A stretch of DNA of 64,000 bases from Rhynochetos jubatus. Lineage: Eukaryota; Chordata; Aves; Eurypygiformes; Rhynochetidae. The DNA lies in assembly GCA_027574665.1 (NCBI GenBank), contig CM050655.1:7621170-7685169 (forward strand), read 5' to 3'. Shown piece by piece: positions 35,570 to 48,836 of the stretch (position 1 is its first letter; each line of letters begins with the position of its first letter). Made by a program: the position numbers and the translations under genes. The notes below the pieces were generated by a model, which saw nothing but the letters and a program-made list of their open reading frames with translations, had not been told where the DNA came from and searched no databases.

Positions 35570-38500
35570 TCCAGCTAAACACGTTTAAATATTTATTGCT
35601 CTTAATATTCAAAGTATAGCTGCAGAATTGAGTAGTATCTATTTGGAGTGCACTAGTACTGAGATTTCTCTTGCTGGAACACATAACACAAGGCAGTCTT
35701 TCAGCCTCTTCTCTTATCTTGAATGGTTTTAGGCAGTGTAAGTGAAACCAGGACACGAAGAGGCAAACAGGTTTTGGAAAGGTGTCATAGCAAGTACCAA
35801 TGCAATGCTCTACCATTTTTTTAATGCAATTACTTAAGCAGTTAAGCAGGACTTGCATACTTCACATACTCAAAATAAGATCCAGTGCCATCTGATATCT
35901 TAGCATCAGAGTCTACCGAAAAGATGGCCATAGACAAGACTTTTCATTTGTTTTTAAGATACAAACTAATGAAAGTAGAGAGCTGTTCAGTCAGTACCAT
36001 GAGACTGAAATTCTCTGCAAGCATAGTCATGGGTTATAGCACTGAAAGTTTAACATTAACCCCTGAGAATACCTTTTTCTAGGACCTCTAAATTCTTTAG
36101 AGTATTTTTTTTTCAGTACAAGGTTTTGCTTGAATTGTTTTGATATGGTCTTGTTTTAGCTAGTACTCTCTCCAGTATCAGTGTTTAACTTCTAGAGGCT
36201 CATCTAACTCTCATAACATGGAGTTTATTCTCTGGATAAATAACTTGTTAATTACAAAAGAGAATAATGCCTCAAAATTGACAGTTGAGTCAGTTACTGG
36301 GGGGAAACAGGGGGTCAGAAAGAGAGAGATGGGTGTCCAAGGCAGGCATAGGACAACATAAGCAAATCCCATCTAACTTTTTGCCAGAACAGGAAGTATA
36401 AGTAGATAAATACAATTAACTGTCTTTCCATTTCAAACACAGCAGCGTAAGGTAGATTCAGTGTTTTATTTCCTTGCTGCCAGTTAAAAATGTAATCTAG
36501 GATTATTGCCACATATGGGTTCAAAATTTTCAAATGAACAGGTTCATTACTGTCTTAAAACTGAGAAGAAAGCTGCTGTCTGCAGCAAGAGGCACATTCT
36601 CTGATCTTCCAGGATGAAATCATCTTACATTTGCACACCTAGGCTATGAACACCTCATCTATCTCCCTGTCCACCTTCTGCAAAGTGACAGTAGTGTAAT
36701 TTGGGTGAAAGTGAACAGACCAAGTATATTCCATGTGCCTGACAGATATGCTTCTCAGATTATAGCAAAGTTTTAAATAAATTTGGTTAATTTTTCCCAA
36801 CTTCAGTGAGGAATAGCGTGTTTTTCACTACAGAGGTCTTCATCTTTTGGGAAAGGCCCCTGTGCAGAGCATATGTTCATCTGTGCTTTTGAAAGAATGA
36901 GACAACTTACAGTAGAAGAAAACAAAACATTCATATCAGTTGCAGACACTGGAATACTTTTGATGGATCTAATATTCAGCTTTTGGCTGGAAGGCAATTT
37001 TGAAAGAACCAACTAGTTAAACTTGAGATACTTCTATTTCCTCATAAGATTTACTTCTCTTCCTTAATCTGTAACTATCCATAGTGAGTTTTTCTAACCA
37101 TCAATATGACAGTACAGCAATATTGCCTCATCAGTCATGATTTACTTAATGTTTTCTGAATTTAGTAATATTTGATTAAAATTTAATGTGAACATATCAT
37201 ATCATGCCACATATATTATTGCATCCATTAATCAGGTAACCATAATAATGAAATGTCGGAAGATTGGATGAAAAAGGAGCTGAAGTCTTTGATATATGTT
37301 TGGCATGGTTTTGTGAGTGATTAACGAAAAGATATCCCGTCAATTGTGTAAAGCTTCATTAATATACATTTACAATCATCTGTGTACTGTATCATCAGAT
37401 ATTTTTAACCTTAGTTAAACTTGATTTTTTAATTTACTGAACGACGCTAAATATTAATAATCCTGAAAAATATATAGTATTCTATTAACTCTCATAATGC
37501 CAGAATGATTCATAATGTGTCTTAATGCTTTTGTAACAAAATATGTACTAAAAATATTGTCAGAGTTAATGGATCAGTTTTGTTATAGGTGAAATAACAA
37601 ATGCTTTATGCATGGCTCTATAAACCTCAAATTACACAATTGTATTAAAATAAATGTAAGTCAGTAATTCCATCTACTTTTTTAATACGCAAAGGTAACA
37701 TATGACCTAATCTAGCAAAGCATCTACTGCAGTTTGGTAGGGGAGGTGTTGAAGACAGTCAGACTTGAGTTCATACCCATATGCGTTTTGTTAAAACATA
37801 TAAAGACTTTCCAGATAAAAAAAAAACCAAACCCAACAAACTTTAAAACCTTAGGACATGTTCTCCATGTCCACTTGGAGAGATGTGTCATTGTTTTCCT
37901 GATATCGGTGACATGACGCAGCTAAGGCACTGATCCTAGAGCCTGGACCTGTGTAGGAGATCCTTTAGGGTGTGATAGATCTCAGTGGAGGTGTTTGTAG
38001 TGGTAGGAGTGCAACATGATCTTCAGCCATGTGCGTTCTTGCACTCACAGCTGGATGCAGGACAGCTCAGAACACATGTGCTTCATTTGTAACATGCTGA
38101 ATGTTCTGAATGACTCGCGGTATGTGTCACTCGTATGTGATGCGGCACGCACTTCCAGTGTGTGCTGGAGTCCAATGGTGAAAAGCTGCAGCTGTTGTAT
38201 GTCTGTTATCTGCCGCATATCTTCTGTCACTTTTTGTGAGAATTTAATTTATTTAGTTTTCATTTCTTGTTTACTGTGTACCATAGAGAACACTATTATT
38301 TTTTCACTGCCACTGCACGTAGATAAGTACATTTTTACCCTACAGCAACTTCAAAAACCAGATCTCTTAAAAATATTTTCAGAACAGGGTTGCCATGTGT
38401 TTTCAACGTGGCTTGTGATTTTGAAGTGTGTTTGGTTGGAAGCAGTACACTGATCTCTAAAGTGAAATGTTACCACTTTGGAAGGCTGCCTGAAGATATT

Positions 38501-40973
38501 GTTGTGTGGTGTTAATCTGTATAAGCACTGTGCAGTATATCAGCATCCAGTTTATATTTTTGTCCACTGTATCTTGTGTTCAGCTGGCTCAGGTACGATT
38601 TCTTCAGTAGTGTCTAGTGGATAAAAGCTGATAGTAGTCCTAGGCTACTTGGATAACAGCTTAGTTCTGAGCAAGGTGGGTGAGCATACCCCTCAACCTA
38701 CTGATAAAGGGCATTAGAAGCAGTCAGGCCATGATTTATGAATCTTCTAAGCAAAATTCAGCCAAAATTAGGAAGAAAAAAGACTCTGGTTACTACCAAT
38801 TAGGTACAAATGCATTCCTATACAATTGCACTGAACCCTAGCCTCTTTTTCCCTGTAGCCTGCTTACTTGGTGATTGACATATAAATAAAATAATTATTA
38901 TTCCACCTATAAATAAAATGATACACCTGTGCCAACAATATTTTTAATATATTCTTTACGTTAAAAAAAAAAAGGGAGCACACAGCTCTGTATAGTGTTG
39001 CACCACTTCACATCGTTTTGTTCATGTGCTACCTTGAGCACCAATAGGTCTCAGCACATCTCTTGAGTGTGCAGACTGGTGATGAAGAAAAACACCTTGT
39101 GTGCTTTCTTTACATAGCTGTGAGGAAGAACTAAGAAGACACGGTGCAGAATTCTTCCTGGGCTTAGGTGGACTTCTGAAAATGAATTTGCTTCTGAGCT
39201 CCTGTCAGTTAGACTAGCCATAACTCATTTTCTGTGGCTGTTAATCCTGCCTGTGAGGGGGTAGGGATAGTCATTTTCTTTGTAGCTGAAGGCAGGAACA
39301 GCATCATAACAAATAATGACTTTAGGATAAGCCTAAATGAATGAACTGCAATTGCAGTTGTCCTTCAAAATTAAGAACGAGAGGACAAGAAATGCAGAAG
39401 ATATGATCTAAACTAATATTACTTTCAGCTTTTGTGAGTGTTCTCTAGCCTAGGACGTGTAAAGGCTTGCAAATGCTAAGGCAATGGATGGTAAAACATC
39501 CGTATTAGGCAGTTATTTATTGATATCTTTTACAGGTGGGGAATCAGAAGCACTGGATACGAGTGTCCCTTGCACAGCTAGCAGGAACAGAACAGTGGGT
39601 TGCACCCCAGAGACCTGTGCTTTGACTTTTAGATAATGCAATTCATCACTATAATAGCACATTGCATGTAACATGCATTTCCAGTCTTTTCTGTAAAGCA
39701 TGTTCTTTTCCTTCACATTCACAGGTTCCAGTTAGGAGAAAACCCATCAGAGGTTTGGTGACTTTAAACAGTGTTTCATCTTTTTGTCTTGGATTGTAGC
39801 TGGACAAATGGTGTCAAGTGTGGGCATAGAAAGCCATGGATAAGAACTCCTAAGAGTCTATGGAAAGATTCGGTTTTGGTCACTTTTTTGGATGGAAGGG
39901 ATGAGAAGAAGTTGTCTTTGGGAATATGGCAATTGCTGCAGAGCACTTGAAGTTATTTCCTCCTAGTGACATCTGTTTTTTGGGAGAGAAAAATGCTGAG
40001 ATTATGCTACAGCCTGGAGCTCTAGCATGCCAATGAGGGAGAAGGAGCCCAAATAAATTAACTGTTGTCAGACTCTGATTACAGTGACTGGGATTTTAAG
40101 TGGTTGGGAAAAAATGGTCTAATGTATTTGGAAAATTGTAACCTGTTTTGGCAAGAAGGAAAGTGAGCCTGTTTCTCATGTCATTGAGGTGTTTGAGAAC
40201 TTGCCTTCTGCTGCGATTGAAGGGAAATTTCTGCAGAATTAAAAGTGTTTGCTACATCTATCTAAAATGTGTGGCCCTTTTCTTGATGTAAGAAGCTTTG
40301 CATGGCTTCAAGCTACTCTTCTGGGCTAGGGAGGCCTGCCTTTTAGTAGTCAAAGGGGATTGCTTTCTGGGATGAACTCTGTCAGTCCTTGTTTTTTATG
40401 TGGCTGGATTATATAAGTATTGGTGCGGGGCCTGAAGGAAAAGGGCAATGTGAATTTGCTAGTGCTAATGTTCTTGTCCCTTTTCTCTGCAGCAGTCTGA
40501 TATGATGAATGAAGTGTTGCAAATACTTTCAGTTATTCCTTAATATTATGGATGCATAAAGGGGAGGGGGGATAGTTTATGGCAGACTGCAGATTGAAAG
40601 TTGAGAATGATTTTCTCATGTTCATAGTTCTACATTTTTATATTCAGATCCAATGTCTCTCTGGTGGGCCTATGAGAGTGATAGGGAAATACCACTTACA
40701 CTAAGCTTTGGATGTGAAGATGAACTTTGCTCTGTTCTAGTCCCTTCCATTTTTACAGACTCGTACATTACAGTTTTCAGCATGGTATTTGAGAACCTAA
40801 TGGTGCTTTAAGCACAGGTGGTTCTCCTCACCCTTGGAACTGCATGCAACATAGGTTCTTGTGTGCAGCATAGGTAGGGCTTTAGGTAGGTGCTGTGGGG
40901 TTTTAGTTTGTTTATGTGGAAGTGAGGGTGCTGCTGTATGCAAATCAGGGAGACCAAGGTGGTAAAAGGTTAC

Positions 40974-40988
40974 TTAGCAGAGGGCGGT
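40974..40988 (+). promoter_or_regulatory. CTCF-like motif in the gene desert
   Basis: TTAGCAGAGGGCGGT agrees with 13 of 15 positions of CCASYAGRKGGCRSY, and the core AGCAGAGGGCGG is intact; only the first two C are replaced. CpG and a 7-base G/C core are unusual in this AT-rich stretch. Binding is not shown. Confidence 0.4.
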
Positions 40989-41704
40989 TTAGTTGGGATA
41001 ACTTGTAGTGCCGCACACTGAGAAACGACCATTGAGAAATTTCTGTCTCTTCTGTACAAACACACAGTCACTCAGTAAAGGTCTCTTTGTGCAGCACAGA
41101 GCTGAGTACCTGAAATTTCAAATGACAAAGGAATCTTGCTGTCAGACTCTCTCTGCTGAGCTGCTGATACAAAAGGCTGTGGGAGGCAAGTAGGAACACC
41201 AAACCGTCTTCAATTGTTATCAGATAGCTGTTCACAGAAAGGTCTTCCCAGAGTTTGCTGCATAGAAAGCACAACCCACACATCATTGTTATTCATTCGT
41301 TCAGTTTAAGAGGCTTGTTTTTCACAGATGTGCTCTTCCTGTTTGGCATTTGTAACCGAGGATTGTTGTTAGTTGAAGAGAAGTGTCATCCAACTATGAA
41401 TTGAGGTTTTTAGCTGATTCATGAACACCTTTGTTAACTACAGCATAAAAAGGAATATGGCTGAGTGTGAAATGTAGGTTAAGCTTTATTTCTGCTTTAT
41501 TTCTGTATATTACACTACTCTGGAAGGGTGAAAAGAAATCTTAATTAGCAGTTATGCAAAAATTTCCTGCCCATTTTTATCTCAAATGAAATTAGTAAAG
41601 CGATTAGAAGATAGAAGTAATTGCTATGTATTAGCTTCTTATTCATATAGAGCCTATATATAGAGAGATGTATATATATGAATTTTAAAATAATTAACCA
41701 AGAT

Positions 41705-42990
41705 TAGAATCATAGAACCATAGAATGGTTTGGGTGGGAAGGGACCTTAAAGCTCATCCAGTTCCAACTCCCCTGCCATGGGCGGGGACACCTTCTACTA
41801 GATCAAGTTGCTCCAAGCCTCATCCAGCCTGGCCTTGAACACTTCCAGGCATGGGGCCTCCACAGCTTTTTTGGGCAACTTGTTCCAGTGCCTCACCAGC
41901 CTCTCTGGGAAGAATTTCTACCTGATACCCAATCTAAATCTACCCTTTTTCAGTTTAAAGCCATTGCCCCTTGTCCTGTCACTACAGACCCTTGTAAAAA
42001 GTCCCCTTCCAACTTTCTTGTAGGCCCCCTTCAGGCACTGGAAGGTGCTCTAAGGTCCCTCTGGATTCAGCTTCTCTTCTCCAATCTGAACAACTCCAGT
42101 CTCTCAGCCTGTTGCCATAGCAGAGGGGCTCCAGCCTTCTGATCATCTTTCTGGTCTCCTCTGGACTCGCTTCAGTAGGTCCATGACATTTCTATGGTGA
42201 GGGCTCCAGAGCTGGACACAATACTGAAGGTGGAGTCTCACGACAGCTGAGTAGAGGGGGAGAATCACCTCCCTCGAACTGCTGGTCACGTTTCTTTTGG
42301 TGCAGCCCAGGATACGGTTGGCTTTCTGAGCTGCCGGCACACATTGACGGTTCATGTTGAGTCCTCCTTGGGGCTGCTCTCAATCCATTCTCCATCCAGC
42401 CTGTACTTGTGCCTGGAAATGCCCCAACCTATGTGCAGGACCTTGCACTTGGCCTTGTTGGACTCCATGAGGTTGGCAGTGGCCCACCTCTCCAGCCTGT
42501 CCAGGTCCCTCTGGATTGCATCCCTTCCCTCCAGTGTGTCGACTGCACCACACAGCTTGGTGTCATCAGCAGACTTGCTGAGGATGTGCTCAATCCCGCC
42601 GTCCATGTCATTGACAAAGATGTTGAAAAACACTGATCCTAATACTGATACGTGAGAAACACCGCTCGTCACTGGTCTCTCCTTGGACACTGAGCCATTG
42701 ATTGCAACTCTTTGAGTGCCACCATCCAGCTAGTTCCTTATCCGCTGACTGAGTGGTTCACCCATGCCTCTCCAATGTAGATACAAGGACATCATGTGGG
42801 AGAGTGTCAAATGCTTTGCCCAAGTCCAGGTAGATGATGTCAGTTACCCTTCCCTTATCCACCAACACTGTAACCCCATCATAGAAGGCCACTGGATTTG
42901 TCAAGCATAATTTGTCCTTAGTGAAGCTATGTTGGCTGTCGCCAATCATCTCGTATTTTTCCTGTGCCTTAGCCTAGTTTCCAGGAGGAT
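41705..42990 (-). repeat. CR1 LINE with partial ORF2 (reverse transcriptase)
   Basis: A long CR1 copy in reverse orientation has its 3' end at 41705 (AATCATAGAACCATAGAATGG). Read on the - strand it shows the RT palm in pieces: [15 protein letters not shown] and [15 protein letters not shown] near 42770-42950, then [17 protein letters not shown] with [13 protein letters not shown] (family form FADDTKL, the catalytic loop) near 42500-42650, and AAQKANRILGCTKRNVTS with VILPLYSAVVRLHLQYC near 42150-42340. The catalytic loop has S for the usual F. Frames shift between pieces and parts of the thumb are degraded, so it is dead. The endonuclease domain is absent. The 3' end is fairly well preserved, suggesting a middle-aged insertion. 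Confidence 0.95.
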
Positions 42991-43266
42991 CTTCTCTACC
43001 AAACTGGTAGGAGAGGGATAGACTGAGGTTCCCCTCTCCCTGCAACTTTAGTTTAAAGCCCTCTTCACCCGCTTGGCAAGCCTATGACCATTCTCTGACA
43101 TTTGGACCCCATCAGCCCCCAGTAGACTAGGTTTCTCAAAACGAATCTCATGGTCTACATAGCCAAACCAACTCACTGTGGCACCAGCCCTGTCACCATT
43201 TGTTGATTTGCCAGATTCAACTGGCCCTTTCCATCCCTTTCCCTTTGAACCGAAGCACTGTTGCAA
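42991..43266 (-). repeat. Probable CR1 ORF1-like remnant joined to the RT part
   Basis: Directly 5' of the RT segment on the same strand a 72-codon open stretch ends SLLGADGVQMSENGHRLA then KRVKRALN and a stop. The DGVxxSxxG...A...RALN pattern resembles the end of the esterase-like ORF1 product of avian CR1. If so, the element has lost the region between ORF1 and mid-RT, including the endonuclease. An independent repeat next to the CR1 is the alternative. Confidence 0.4.
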
Positions 43267-46200
43267 AAGCTACCTGTGCTGACTGGAGTCACCGCTGCTC
43301 CCAGGCTCTGTAGATGGCAAGTAAAGGTGCTCTGTACACTGCAGTACAGGGCAAGTAAAGTGAGCAATCAATATGTTTTAATAAGGCTTTCATGTCAGAA
43401 AATTGGCCAGACATGCTAAGAATGGGCGGGAAAACTTGGGAGAAGGGGAGGAAGTGTATTATCTCAGAATAATGGGACCAGAGCCATTCATGGGTGCATA
43501 GCAGATAATTTGTGGATCTTACATTAATGTGAATCTTGAAAGCTTTGATATCCAAGTTAATGCTCCAGCCAAGTAGCATGATCACAGATAAGCAGCTGTT
43601 TATTGTTGTTCCAGGGAATAATGATCAGATGTGAGTTATTTCTGCCCGAGTTTTCTTCAGCATATAGGTATCATTCCTAGCTCTAGTAAAAGAATCTAGA
43701 TTTTCTTAAAAAAAAAGTAATAAAAATGCTTTTAAAAAGTAGTTTAAAAATAGCTCTTCATACCAAAGTATAACTGTGAAAACAGTTCTGAGTTGTCAGG
43801 TCTGGTTTGACAAAGCAGCTTCCTTTTGGCAGATGGATTAAATGTGCTCTCTGACAGTCCCAGTCACATCTGTATCTGGCTGGGTGCTCCATCTCTAGGC
43901 ATTCACACTCTTCTGAAACAACATTAGACATGAATGTGGCTACTCTTCATAAGGCTGTGCTTGCCTAGGCCTTATGAACTCACCATTTTAAATGGTAAGG
44001 GTATCTTTTTAATCCATAAAAATGGTTAAGCACAGGAAAAGTGCTCATAATTGAAACAAAAAGGCTAAATAACAGCATTTGCCAATACAGCAGACTCTGA
44101 GTGCGGTTTTGCAGCAGTGAGAACCCAGCATATATCCTTTGAAAATCAATTTACTAACTTAAGTGTAAAATAATTGTTCTGAATTATTTAATGACTTTTG
44201 TTCTGAAGGTTTTATTTTGGTTTTGCAAGATTCTCTTTAAACCTAATATAAAAGATCTGTTTTCCTATACATCAGCATTGTCAACACATTGGAGAGAAAT
44301 CCAAATGGAGATCAAATTTATTCATTCTGTAAATTACTGTTGTATTTAACATTGAGTGTTCTGGTATTCTTAGAAATCTTCCTTTTCAGTGAAGTTATCA
44401 CTAAGAAGCCAGCAAATCACTTTTAGTGGTACTGAGATGATATGTGTTTAGTTGGAAAGAATGAGTGGAAGAGGAAAGAGACATCTGGACAGTGTTACTT
44501 CTGCAAAGAAAATATATGTACTCCATCATATGGTAGAACTGAGCACTAGGATGACTTCTGATGCTGTGCAAATTGTGGTTGTTCCTCAGCACATGCAATT
44601 TCTGTTCTGAGACTTGATTTTTAAGATCTCTTCACAACTAAATCCAGATATATCACATGAGTTGCTCTCCTTCAGGACTCTGAAGATGACTTGGCTCAGG
44701 CTGAGATTTATGGGGGCAGAGGCTGTAATCTTCCTGGCAGCTGCCCTCAGCTAATGACCTCCTGTCCTTCCTGGGGAAGAAGGGCACTGACAGTGTGCCC
44801 TTAGTTCCAGTCAGTCCTCCTGTTACCCAGCATGGGGTATAGCTGCTATGCTTCCTTCCCTAATGTCCACAGTGTGTGTCCAGGTCTCTTCCTGGTGTAG
44901 CGTAAGGGAATAGTCCAGGTGTGCTTTCATGCCTTCAGCCCGTGTGCCAGGGTGGCCATGGGACTCATCACCCTCAGAACAAAACACATGACCTCTCTTT
45001 GCATTAGCTTTTCTCACAAGGACTTTTCCAAATGTGCAGAGCAACAGGGACCCCAAAGCAAATCCCTTTCCAAAGTCACCTCCTTAAAGGATCATCTCGC
45101 AATGGGGACTCATTGCCTGTTTGATCGTGGCGAGCTTCAGTTTCACAATAAACCACCCAGATGCCTCAGGGCCACCACAGTAGCACTTGTGTCTGGGGTT
45201 TTAGTGCATACACGGATTCCCGCACAGTATCTGTTCTGTAGTTAAACACCTTAAATAACCCCGGGAAATTATTCTGGCTATATTCAAAAGTGGTAGCCTA
45301 GCAACTGATTTTTTTTTTTTTTAACCAAACAGTGAAGGAAGTGAGTTCTAATCCTCTTGAGGGTGCTGTTTATTAAAATTTCCACCACGGAAATTACAGA
45401 GTATCTTCCTCTTTCCCGCAACAGTTCTGAACTAGTTGCAACAGAAACATTTCATTTGGTTGAGATGTTAAAAATAGATGCTAGAGACAGAAAGCAAAGA
45501 AACCTTTCTTTTTTTCCAGAAAATTTGAGAATATATAAGCATGAAATTTGTTAGTGAATGTATTAAATAAAGGCTTTATAAAATGAGATTAGATAGGATG
45601 TAGATTGCTTGAGTGGTCTATATAATGGGTCAAGAACCCGTAAAGAGAATTAGGTTGCTTTGTAAATGTGTTGCAGTCACGTTATCAAGATTAAATGGGA
45701 TTGCCCTATAGGCAATGTGGCAGCAAGGAGTTGATGTTCTTTAGCCCGTTCTGGACTGCCCTTTCCTGTGTTTGACGAGGGCTGCACTCCGTGGGAAGTC
45801 ATCCGCTTGTAGCCCATGTTACTGGAGCAGGGGAACTAGATGAAGGTTAAGAGGCATTTTAAATTCGACTGTCTCAGAAAAGGGCAATTATACAGGTTTC
45901 TTTTTTTTTTTTCCTGATGAAGATGTGTGCTCTCTCTTGTTCTTTGTTAATATAAAACATCTTGTTACTATAAGGCATCTCTGCATGTTTAGCGTAGACA
46001 TTTAAGTCTCAATCCATTAAAGGACTTCATCCTGGCCACAGTATCCCTGACTTCAATAATGCTTCTGACTTCAGGGGGAGTACAAAAAAACCCTCCAATT
46101 GAATCTGTGTGTTTTACTGTGCTGCACCCTGAGGTGCTTCCTGTGCAGACAAATGTGTATTTGGCTATCTGTCTTGAAATTTGTCATTCCACACCTGAAT

Positions 46201-47046
46201 TGATGATATTGAGTCATTTTCACTATATGTGCACGTTATTTAGAATTGCATTCTGTTAATGATTCCTTTAATGTCTGAGACATGCAAGCCAGTTAGAAGT
46301 CCTTGGGTATTTTTTGCATGTTTCAGACTTGTGTGATCCTGGAATGTCACAATTTGTTCAGTTAATCACTGTTCTTAATATCCACTTTCTTTTCTATGGT
46401 GTTTTATTGGTGTTCCCTACTGCTGACATTATCCATCGATGTTCAGTTTACTCACCCTATTGTAACTGTGCTTCCTTACCCTTGCATTGTACCCATTGGT
46501 AATAGGTTACTCAGAGACTGCTTTAGGGAAGATGATGTCAGGAAAAAAGCAGTGAGAGAGAGATGTAGTGACAACAGAAATCCAAATGCTCAGTGGTCCC
46601 AGTTGACCACTTTAAGTGGAAATAATTACATTAATCCTATCTACAGTAAATGTGCTAAATGCCAGTAGTAGGTTAATTTTAAAAAATGGCAATGATTGTC
46701 TGTTGATAGCTAAGCCGTGCCCAAACGTATAGTAGTAACGTTGTTACTCTGAGAGCTTCTATTGTATCTCGGCTGCCCCTTTTTCCACCACAGCACTAAC
46801 GATCTGCATCCAACCTGCTGCGGGTCAGAGCAGAAGACACGTGAAGGGTCTGCATTAGCTGGTGCTTAATTTTAGGTGTTTATACAGTTACTAATGTTGC
46901 TATGAATACTCCAAAATAGTGTTGAACTCTTTGGTGCTTCAAGCCCACACTGCGTCAGCCCTTGCAAGCCCATGCCCAGGGAAAAATTACTCTAAATCCT
47001 CCCATGTCCAAATTCCAGATTTAATTGGAATGAATCACAAAATTGC

Positions 47047-47054
47047 ATGCAAAT
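47047..47054 (+). promoter_or_regulatory. POU octamer ATGCAAAT
   Basis: The octamer matches the POU-factor consensus exactly and sits within the palindrome TTGCATGCAA. About 100 bases downstream a second octamer-like word (TTTGCATGA) occurs, with TAAT words between them. Confidence 0.3.
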
Positions 47055-48344
47055 GTTTTCCAGGATTAAAACATTTTTTTACAATGAAACCATAAAATTA
47101 TTATAAAGCGACTATGATAAATTAACAAATTATTTTAAACTAGTTTGCATGAGAAATCCAGAAGTAATGTGTTGGCTCGTGCCTTGGAATCAGAAAATGA
47201 ATCAGGGATCATGTTTTTGACAGGCTTTGGTGTTCAAGAGTTCAAGGGACCATGTTCCATTTGGAATGGGATGAAGCTGGTACAAGACACCATCACTTGA
47301 AAACCAGGGTGAAAGACAGTCATTGAACCACCCACCAGTCAGCAGGACAAGGATGCTGGCTTTGTGCCGCCAAGAGGGAAGAAGAGAAATACCTCCTCTC
47401 TCCCTTGGCAATGGTTCATGCTAGTTACCTGGAACAGGCCTTTCCATCTGAACATTTCCATAGCCACACGCTAGATCAGAGCACAAGATTAAAGGAAAAA
47501 TCTCGTTCAGCCATCTCAAAAGCACATCTGTCATCTGCACTGCTTGTCTTCATGATACAAGCCTAAGTGAAACACTGTAAATTCTTTTCATTTTAATATT
47601 TAGAAGCTTATCTGCATGAAGGAAGCATTTTTAATGATAATTTCTTTTTTTTTTTAAAGCTGGGAAGGAAAAGAGAGGAATATGCCAAAGGCCAAATCAA
47701 TGGAATTTTTCTGCGAGTAAGAGGCATGAAGGATTTGATGGTCCAGTCTTATCAATGTTACAAAACATGGGTCAGGTGCTTGTATTAGAAGCAAATAGCA
47801 TCAACTCAGTATATGACAAGTCCCATTTGAAAGAGGGGTGATATAGTGTATAGGTGACAGAGAACCGCATAGTCCTCTAAAATGTTTGAACTTTAGAAGA
47901 ATCCATTAAGCTGTATTACAAACAGTTACAAAGCAAAGTGAACCCCATTACTGAAAAGTATGCTTTGTTGTCTATCTGTGTAATGAAACAAGTCAGCCTT
48001 GGATTTATCATATAAATACTGCTTAGGAAAGATTTTACAGCCATGTGCAATTTAATGAAAATGTTTCATGTAAAACCACACACTGAACTAAAAAAAGGAA
48101 AGGATTGTGTCCTTGAAGAGGCTGTGAAGAACAGGAAACTTCACAAATTCTTGTGTTTAACATTACTTTTTAATATCCTTGCATTAAAAATGAATGATTA
48201 CTTTTTAATATTACTTGTAACCAACTATCCCCTACCGTATAGATACATTTCTTGTATGATTTTATTATATGCTCAATAATAGTACCTATAAGCTCAGATT
48301 TCTTTTGAATATAAATGATTGGAAACAATATCTACCCTAAAGCA

Positions 48345-48517
48345 TCTTTAATGTCATTATAGATGGGTAGGAGTAAATTAAGCGGTATTTAGCCACCAAA
48401 GTCTTTAATTTCATTGCATTTGAGTAGGAGTTAGACATTATGAGGTCCAATTAAAAAAGTCACTAATGTTTTTACATCTGAGTAGGAGTAAATTAAACAA
48501 AATCACTCCTGAGCTGC
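48345..48517. repeat. Three diverged tandem units of about 57 bp
   Basis: The word GTAGGAGT recurs at 48367, 48424 and 48482, and the preceding TCTTTAAT/TCACTAAT word at 48345, 48402 and 48460. Both words step by 57 and then 58 bases. GTAGGAGTAAATTAA is shared by units 1 and 3. Units are strongly diverged, so the array is old rather than an active minisatellite. Confidence 0.75.
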
Positions 48518-48808
48518 TAATATCATTTTAATTGAATGTCATTCAGTTTCTAACTGCTGTTACAACACAGTAGATAATGAGTCAAGCTCAACAAATCATC
48601 TGAGCTCCAGGTACCATGGCTACTAGGGGTGAAGGTAGAGTTTAGGGATGGAGAAGGAAACCGTTGGAAGTTAGGAAGCTGACAGGAATGATAGCAGACC
48701 TGACATCTCTTGGTTGATGAGACCTATGTTCATCTAAAAATATCACCCTAACAAGAGCTAATCTAGCAAGGCTGCAAGCCAGGTCATTATTTCTAGTGTT
48801 CAGACATT

Positions 48809-48836
48809 AAAAAAAAAAAAAAAAGGGGGGAAAAAA
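48809..48836. repeat. A16-G6-A6 tract
   Basis: Sixteen A, six G and six A in a row. It is a simple purine tract with no gene copy next to it. Confidence 0.9.

Larger units (their letters stand above)
29720..41704. other. AT-rich gene desert upstream of NRBF2, first part
   Basis: I find no supported gene here. Open frames are short and unrecognised. Contents: an LTR scrap at 30545-30645, a 16-base C run at 31668-31683, a 19-base A run at 35551-35569, a TAAT-rich enhancer-like stretch at 37080-37660, a local CpG-bearing patch at 38016-38230 and a CTCF-like site at 40974-40988. By human synteny this side leads towards EGR2, so distal regulation of EGR2 is a reasonable guess. Confidence 0.75.

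Noticed and set aside
44690-45245. GC-richer block with frames on both strands, considered as a processed pseudogene
   Set aside because: No recognisable protein, no poly(A) tail at an end and no flanking duplication.
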